This document shows, piece after piece, positions 17,963-22,981 of a stretch of DNA of 22,981 nucleotides; position 1 is the stretch's first letter, and the number at the start of each line of letters is the position of its first letter. Under the pieces are notes generated by a model, which saw only the letters and a list, made by a program, of their open reading frames with translations, did no database searches and had not been told where the DNA came from. The DNA is taken from positions 1 to 22,981 of the forward strand of contig JH154815.1 in NCBI GenBank assembly GCA_000226015.1, written 5' to 3'. Source of the stretch: Mnemiopsis leidyi. Lineage: Eukaryota > Ctenophora > Tentaculata > Lobata > Bolinopsidae. A program made the translations under genes and the position numbers.

Positions 17963-19755
17963 ACCAGTGACGACTCTGTTTGGTGAGAAGTGGCGGAGAA
18001 ATTACTGATTACTCTGGGCCAACGTTCGTAACCTGAGATCGGACTTCGTTTTCACCGCCGTGATTGTTTTCGTGGGTTGTGGTGGTGGACTGCAAGTTGA
18101 GGAATGTTGAGGGCAGATCTGATTAGAGTTAAGGTTTTGGTGCTCCCAACACCTTGGGTTAGTAACTCTATACTACTGTAGGAGGCGCGGCCCCAACGTT
18201 TTTGAAACCCGATTAAAATGTGACGTCGCCCTCGGTTAATTGTCATGATTATCTCGTGTGCTCCTTGTTTCGATTTCGTCACTAAAAGTTTTTCATTTTG
18301 TCATGCCCACTGTGTTTCTTTTACTCTCACTCTATCTCTCTTTCTGACAACCCGGCGAATTATGACAGACAGATAGCAGAACTACAGTCAGATTGTTATG
18401 GCTCAAAGTGGCGGAATTTACCGTGACGTTGCCCGGGTCAATGAATTGCTCATCTTTAGAGACTGTGTACTTTGCCCAAAGTAGTTTGACTACGAGAATT
18501 ACCAAGCTCTACACTTCCGGTGCTTAACTTATTACGGTGCTCCTTCATAAAGAACTCCGTGACCCCTGCCTCTAAACTTAAAAAGATACAGAGCTGGAGA
18601 TCACTAAGTCGGCAGATTAAATTCCAATTTCAGCTGATTACCACACCTAGCGTATCTCCCTGTACAGCTATATAGCGGTACAGCAGTACAATCTCCCAGT
18701 TAGTTAGGAGTTATTAGTAAACCCACCTCCTTTTGAGGGCCAGAAAGGCTGGCTTCATGGACAGGGTGAGGTTGCATGCTCCACTATTTATACTTGTATT
18801 GTACCATTGCGGTGGGATTGTTAGGGCGTGACCTATTCCACTGGTTCCTGCATTCTTATCAGATGTTCTAAGATCACACCAAACTGTTATTTTAAAAAGT
18901 ACCAAACTTTACCCAAGCTGCTGCTTTAGAGTACCGAACCGTAACTTTACAGTACCGAATTGTCACTCTATTTTAAAGTTTGATGTCACCCTCCGGACTC
19001 TAGTCGCGGGGAAGTCCACACACGACCTTCCCGTTGAAAGAAGCAGAGCCGGTTATTTTAAACTCCTGCAGTTTCGGTTATTGGACTTAGTTTCGCTATA
19101 ATGTGGTGATGTTTGTTTCGCACGCTCTCTAGTAAAATCAGTTTATTTAACCGGCTTTGTCACCTCTGCCAGTTTGGTGTCAATGTGACAGTGTGACAAC
19201 TTATCACTCCCACCCTCTGTAAAGAAAGCTAAATGTTTTCCCAGTGTAACAATGGATCACTATTAGTGGGGTATTTTTCTCTGCTCACTTAGTAGTCCTC
19301 CGTCCGGCAGGTCCCATTATAAAATCGATTATAAAAAGCTTTTAGAGTGTATCAGAGCAGACCAAGCTAGAGAGAGAGAGACATTTTGTTCGAACTTTAC
19401 TTTCGTTTCGCTCGTGCTTTGTTCCTTGCTTCATTTTAAGCTTCTTTTTGTTGTGCCACGCGCTATATCCAACATCCAATTCATCAGATTGGCTCAGGTG
19501 CGATAGTGCATCATGGCTCCAAATGGCTTAATTATCTGCAATAATTGTTTGAAATACAGCTTGGGCAGCCCCTCAATTTCGAGCTACGACATGATCGTGA
19601 AAACCTAAAAGCGTTAAAAGTAAATACACGTCACTTGAACTGACATGAGATTTATTTTTCTCTGCCCCCTAAAAGGCAGGATCAATACTTCAAGGGGAGA
19701 TCGTTAAAAGTTTGCGAGTTAACATCACGTGAAGCCGTACCACACAAATATTCCG

Positions 19756-19769
19756 GTTCCCATGGAAAC
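19756..19769. promoter_or_regulatory. RFX X-box, perfect 14-bp palindromic match
   Basis: GTTCCCATGGAAAC matches GTTNCCATGGNAAC at all twelve fixed positions. It overlaps an ATG (19762) that opens METTNMNP before a GTGAGC donor at 19787, so it might instead be part of a short first exon; the regulatory reading is preferred. Confidence 0.55.
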
Positions 19770-21976
19770 TACAAACATGAACCCAGGTGAGCTGATCACA
19801 TCGTCATTTCATTGTGGAAATGTTGGTGAAGTAAGGATAGTATCACGGGTGTATCTGCCATCAGGAACCCCTTCAAACGATCACAGAGTCGTCATCGAAT
19901 CTTGCAGTTAATTCTGCTACACATTATCCAGGGTAACCTCGACGTATACAACCGAGCTGCAGGCCAGACACTCCAGCGGCATCGTGGTCACGTGACTTGT
20001 TATCTCGCATCTTATTCGTCCGTGTTGATCTCGTGGTTGTAACGAAGCGTTTTGATTGGTTACCGCATTTCTCGACAGGACACACATCACGATCTATTAC
20101 GAGCTTCATCGTGTTGAAAGGCTTTGTGGCAGGGTAAAAATTTAATACATCTATCTGGCTTGAACTGCACTGACTTTTGTACAGTGAGTTGGGGGGTACC
20201 GGTCTGCACTTCCCGTTCTCCTGATCTGCTTTGTATCTCTCTGTTTTACCGCTCACCTTTACCGCTCAAGATCGACTTTTACCGCCCGAACACATCTGCT
20301 TGCTGCACCTCAGGGTCGCCTCTCTCTGTCACATTGACGGTGATGTAACGAGTTTAGTGTGAGTTTTCCAGTTCTGTGGTCTGTTGAGGTGTGGTCTAGC
20401 ACGCAGACTGTGTCCAGTTTAGAGCGATGTTGGGCTATATGGTGCCTCCCGTCTTCGAACTGCTTACGGAGACTTGTTTTGCGCTTCTTCTTTTTGTTTG
20501 ATTTGTTACTTTGTATCCTTCTTGCTTGGTCGTGCTATAAGTTTGTTTATACAACTATTTGCTATATTATAATGTTATACTTTGCACTAGTCTGATTTAT
20601 TTGCTACAGTTCTGTTTTGCCTTTTGTTGTTTGTTCAGTGCTTTAACCTGACTGATTTCTATTGTTAATGCCTTATCTTAGGTTTGTTATGATGAAATCA
20701 TCGTTCCTAGAATATTCAGATTACGTACACCTGTGTTTGTTAATTTGGGCGGAATTACTAGATTGGAAAATAAGTACCAAATTCATTCCCATGGCAACCT
20801 TTAACCTGCAACTGATAAGATTCCTTTCTAGGTTATCTCACCAGTGCCCCTTATACCATGCCTTTACTTTCCTGATTCTGTTAATAAGTCATTACTGTTT
20901 AATAAACCGGAACTCCCGGTTTAAATCTTCGATAATTCATTTCACTTCTTATCGGAAAATACGGTTAACAAATTTGCACGTGGTGCGCGTCTTCTGCTAC
21001 CTGCTCGTGCACGTGCACGTCTAATGTGTTACTGTAGGCTGTTTGGAGAGCATTTGTTGGTTTTCTTGGACCCTCCGCTGAAAATATTCGGTTTCCGCGT
21101 GTACCCAAGTTCACAAAAAATTATCACGTTTGAACATTTAATGGTTTCGTATTGCACTGTTGGCGTAGAGGGAGGGAGAAATATGGCAGTAGGGTTGTGA
21201 GATACAGCAGTGCTGGCACGTTGTTATGTGTGATACTGTACATGTGGGTTGATGATGTAGTCTGTGTGTGTGTTTGTCGCTGATGTTGTGCCGATCTAAC
21301 ACATCCCGTCTTCTGTTAAAGTCAAATCTTTACCGTAGTTTGTTAAAACTGTGTTACTCGCACTCTCTTTCTCTCGCTTTTACAGAGAACACTCACTCGC
21401 CGCTCTTTCGTATAGTTCGTTAATTTCCGGAGTTTTTGGTTCTTGCTTTCTTAAACTTAAGTTTAACTTTTGGTACTGACTTACTCTAACCTGTTTACAA
21501 AGAGGGATGAGGGGGTGAGTTTGTGTGGACCTTGCTTTGATCTACAGAACACGTGACGCACCACGTGACTCTGCATTGTGACAAGTGTATCCTAGTGTAG
21601 TGTATGTTTGCACCTCTTTCTCTGACAGCGTACAAACACTGAACTGTACTACTGTAGTGATGTTAGAGATAAAGGGAGGTGTACTGTATAATTGTCCTCA
21701 TGTCACTCAAGACTTGTATAGTTGAAGATAGGACGAGAAATACGGGAAAATAATCTTAAGTTTGATTGAAAAGTACTGTTGTTGAGAAGTATATCAGCTG
21801 AACTGCAGAGTTCCTACTCACCTTGTCAAAATCTATGTTTTAAATACGTTCAGTTACAGGGTCCTTGCTTGTTTCGTTCGATATTTAATTGCACCTATAT
21901 TATTATATGTAATTACAAATGTTCCATGTTACTGAAACACGTGACCGTGTATCTACTTAAACATACACCTCTCTAG
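19770..21976. other. CpG-retaining non-coding region, second half
   Basis: Open frames on both strands (19924-20256 minus, 20662-21024 plus) show no domain, no credible splice context and no family resemblance. TTTACCGCTC occurs three times within 43 bp (20245, 20258, 20278). CACGTG occurs at 19989, 20977, 21010, 21550, 21562 and 21938. Confidence 0.4.
20785..20798. promoter_or_regulatory. RFX X-box-like site 3
   Basis: ATTCCCATGGCAAC matches the RFX palindromic consensus at eleven of twelve fixed positions. Confidence 0.45.
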
Positions 21977-22040
21977 ATGATAAAATGTAAGAACTTTCTC
22001 CTTCTGTCGCTCTTTTTCATCACAGTTACTTCAGAGACAG
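21977..22040 (+). CDS. Signal-peptide first exon of a secreted or membrane protein (partial)
   Basis: From ATG 21977 the frame reads MIKCKNFLLLSLFFITVTSE then T and reaches GACAG/GTCGGT in phase 1 (64 nt). An alternative donor, GTATAG, lies 7 bp further on. Positive N-region, hydrophobic core and small polar residues make a good signal peptide. Read through, it stops within about 14 codons, so splicing is required. TCTCTAG directly before the ATG could be an acceptor for an upstream leader exon. Its coding length and end phase equal those of the split signal peptide at 14122-14363. No next exon is recognised before the window ends. Confidence 0.5.
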
Positions 22041-22048
22041 GTCGGTAT

Positions 22049-22981
22049 AGTTCTACAATAATTTTGTTATTTTTAGTCATTTAGTTTGTTTTGTTAGTTA
22101 CTTAGTTAGGTCGCGGGAGAACATCTTCCTAGGTCTACTGACCGATAAATAGGCTAAACTAAAGAGACGGATAATTTTCTGAATCTGCGAAAGTATTCTC
22201 CAATTTCTGACTACAACTGACAGCACTCTTTGACACACATTGACTCCTTACAACATCTGGACAGAGCACATTCTCTGATAGGGCTGTGTTATTTGATGAA
22301 CTTGTTGGGCTCAGGTCATCTTAAACTTGCAATTTGATGAAGAGAATAGTTTAGGGTTTGAGGAAAATTTGATTACTAGATCTTGATATAGTAACCGCTA
22401 CTAAACATACTAATAACAATATTCGGGTTTTACTGTTTTGCCATGTAATAAGGTCAGCAAAACTGCCGTATAAAGCAAGTGTTAATGAGGAAAAGCAGAG
22501 CTGTAAACGAGTAAACTTTTCTTTAATTTCCCCAAGAGAGTTGTCGCATACTTGTCACCTTTATCTTTTCAGCACTCTCCTCTTTCCTTATCACAATAGT
22601 TAGACAGCCTTTACTGGCGACAGTAGACTGGATATATATCATGCGTTTTAGATCCTTTTTAAAATTCATAGAATGAAATTGATAAAAAACAAAAATTTAA
22701 GGAAAAAAAGCCGGTATGTGGGAGGTTGAATTATAAAACAAGAATTGCGGCCGCTTTCACTGTGTCAGGCGACCGCTGAATTTCCCGTATCATGCCGTTG
22801 CTTATTGTTATTACAATTCGCGGAATGAGGAATAGAAATACACAACTCGCAATTCGCATATCGCAAACCACTAACCAGACGTCATTCCGGTCAATTTCAT
22901 TGTTCTGCACGTGTTAGACGCGCGAATTAATGCCGCCGTTCGATGAAAGATTTAAAAACTACACGCTGCACGCGCAAAGTT
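22049..22981. other. Probable intron or intergenic sequence to the window end
   Basis: The sequence is AT-rich to about 22740, then more CpG-rich with a GCGGCCGC word and one CACGTG (22908). No exon was identified. If the 21977 exon is real, this is part of its first intron. Confidence 0.35.

Larger units (their letters stand above)
17341..19755. other. CpG-retaining non-coding region
   Basis: It holds one X-box-like site (17363) and four CACGTG sites (17847, 17941, 17957, 19726). A loose triplicate of a TACCGAAC...ACTTTAC word lies at about 18899-18965. A 28-codon start at 18398 (MAQSGGIYRDVARVNELL) looks protein-like but has no good donor. No complete gene was found. Confidence 0.4.

Noticed and set aside
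18398..18484. Start MAQSGGIYRDVARVNELL in a CpG-rich context
   Set aside because: The frame ends in a stop after 28 codons and the only donor inside (GTCAAT) is poor.
19924..20256. 110-codon minus-strand frame
   Set aside because: No domain or splice context, and composition not clearly protein-like; treated as chance.
20662..21024. 120-codon plus-strand frame with hydrophobic stretches suggesting membrane segments
   Set aside because: The hydrophobicity follows from T-rich sequence; the first ATG context is weak and no conserved motif is present.
1..22981. CRISPR array, prokaryotic operon or viral gene set
   Set aside because: No spaced identical repeats with unique spacers, no ribosome-binding-site/ORF chains, and clear spliceosomal gene structure throughout.

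Overview
The window looks like nuclear DNA from an invertebrate animal. Genes are split by GT-AG introns of about 180-1,400 bp, AATAAA-type poly(A) signals are present, and tRNA-derived SINE, LINE and MITE-like repeats are common. CpG dinucleotides are not depleted in the right-hand third. I see no bacterial-type operon, CRISPR array or rRNA gene. I cannot name the species. Most open frames of 60-150 codons here are chance frames; the genes below were found by joining exons at splice sites.

Left part (1-7.4 kb). A probable minus-strand internal exon (1153-1278) has its 5' splice site inside a four-copy 41-bp tandem repeat. A complete two-exon plus-strand gene (2310-3303) encodes a 112-residue acidic protein with an N-terminal signal peptide and a C-terminal GPI-anchor-like signal. 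Tail to tail with it lies the best-supported gene, a five-exon minus-strand gene (3961-7383) for a DeSI-1-type (PPPDE) desumoylating isopeptidase of 216 residues. All junctions are in phase, both catalytic residues are kept, and one intron appears to be of the GC-AG class.

Middle (7.5-14.1 kb). This is repeat-rich DNA: a tRNA-derived SINE, a decayed LINE ORF1 apparently split by a 0.68-kb GC-rich element, a LINE reverse-transcriptase tail, and at 9.7-11.1 kb a cluster of very small terminal-inverted-repeat elements (41-88 bp). Several of these have intact target-site duplications, and two sit inside a 0.54-kb inverted-repeat element.

Right part (14.1-23 kb). I found no complete gene. Several plus-strand first-exon candidates are present: two micro-exons that together encode a signal peptide (14122-14363), a strong-Kozak start (17284) and a single signal-peptide exon (21977-22040). 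The stretch looks regulatory: a perfect pair of NF-Y CCAAT boxes at 14.9 kb, three RFX X-box-like 14-mers between 17.3 and 20.8 kb, and thirteen CACGTG palindromes after 14.8 kb against three before it. Minisatellites lie at 15.6 and 16.4 kb. How these starts connect to downstream exons cannot be settled from this window.
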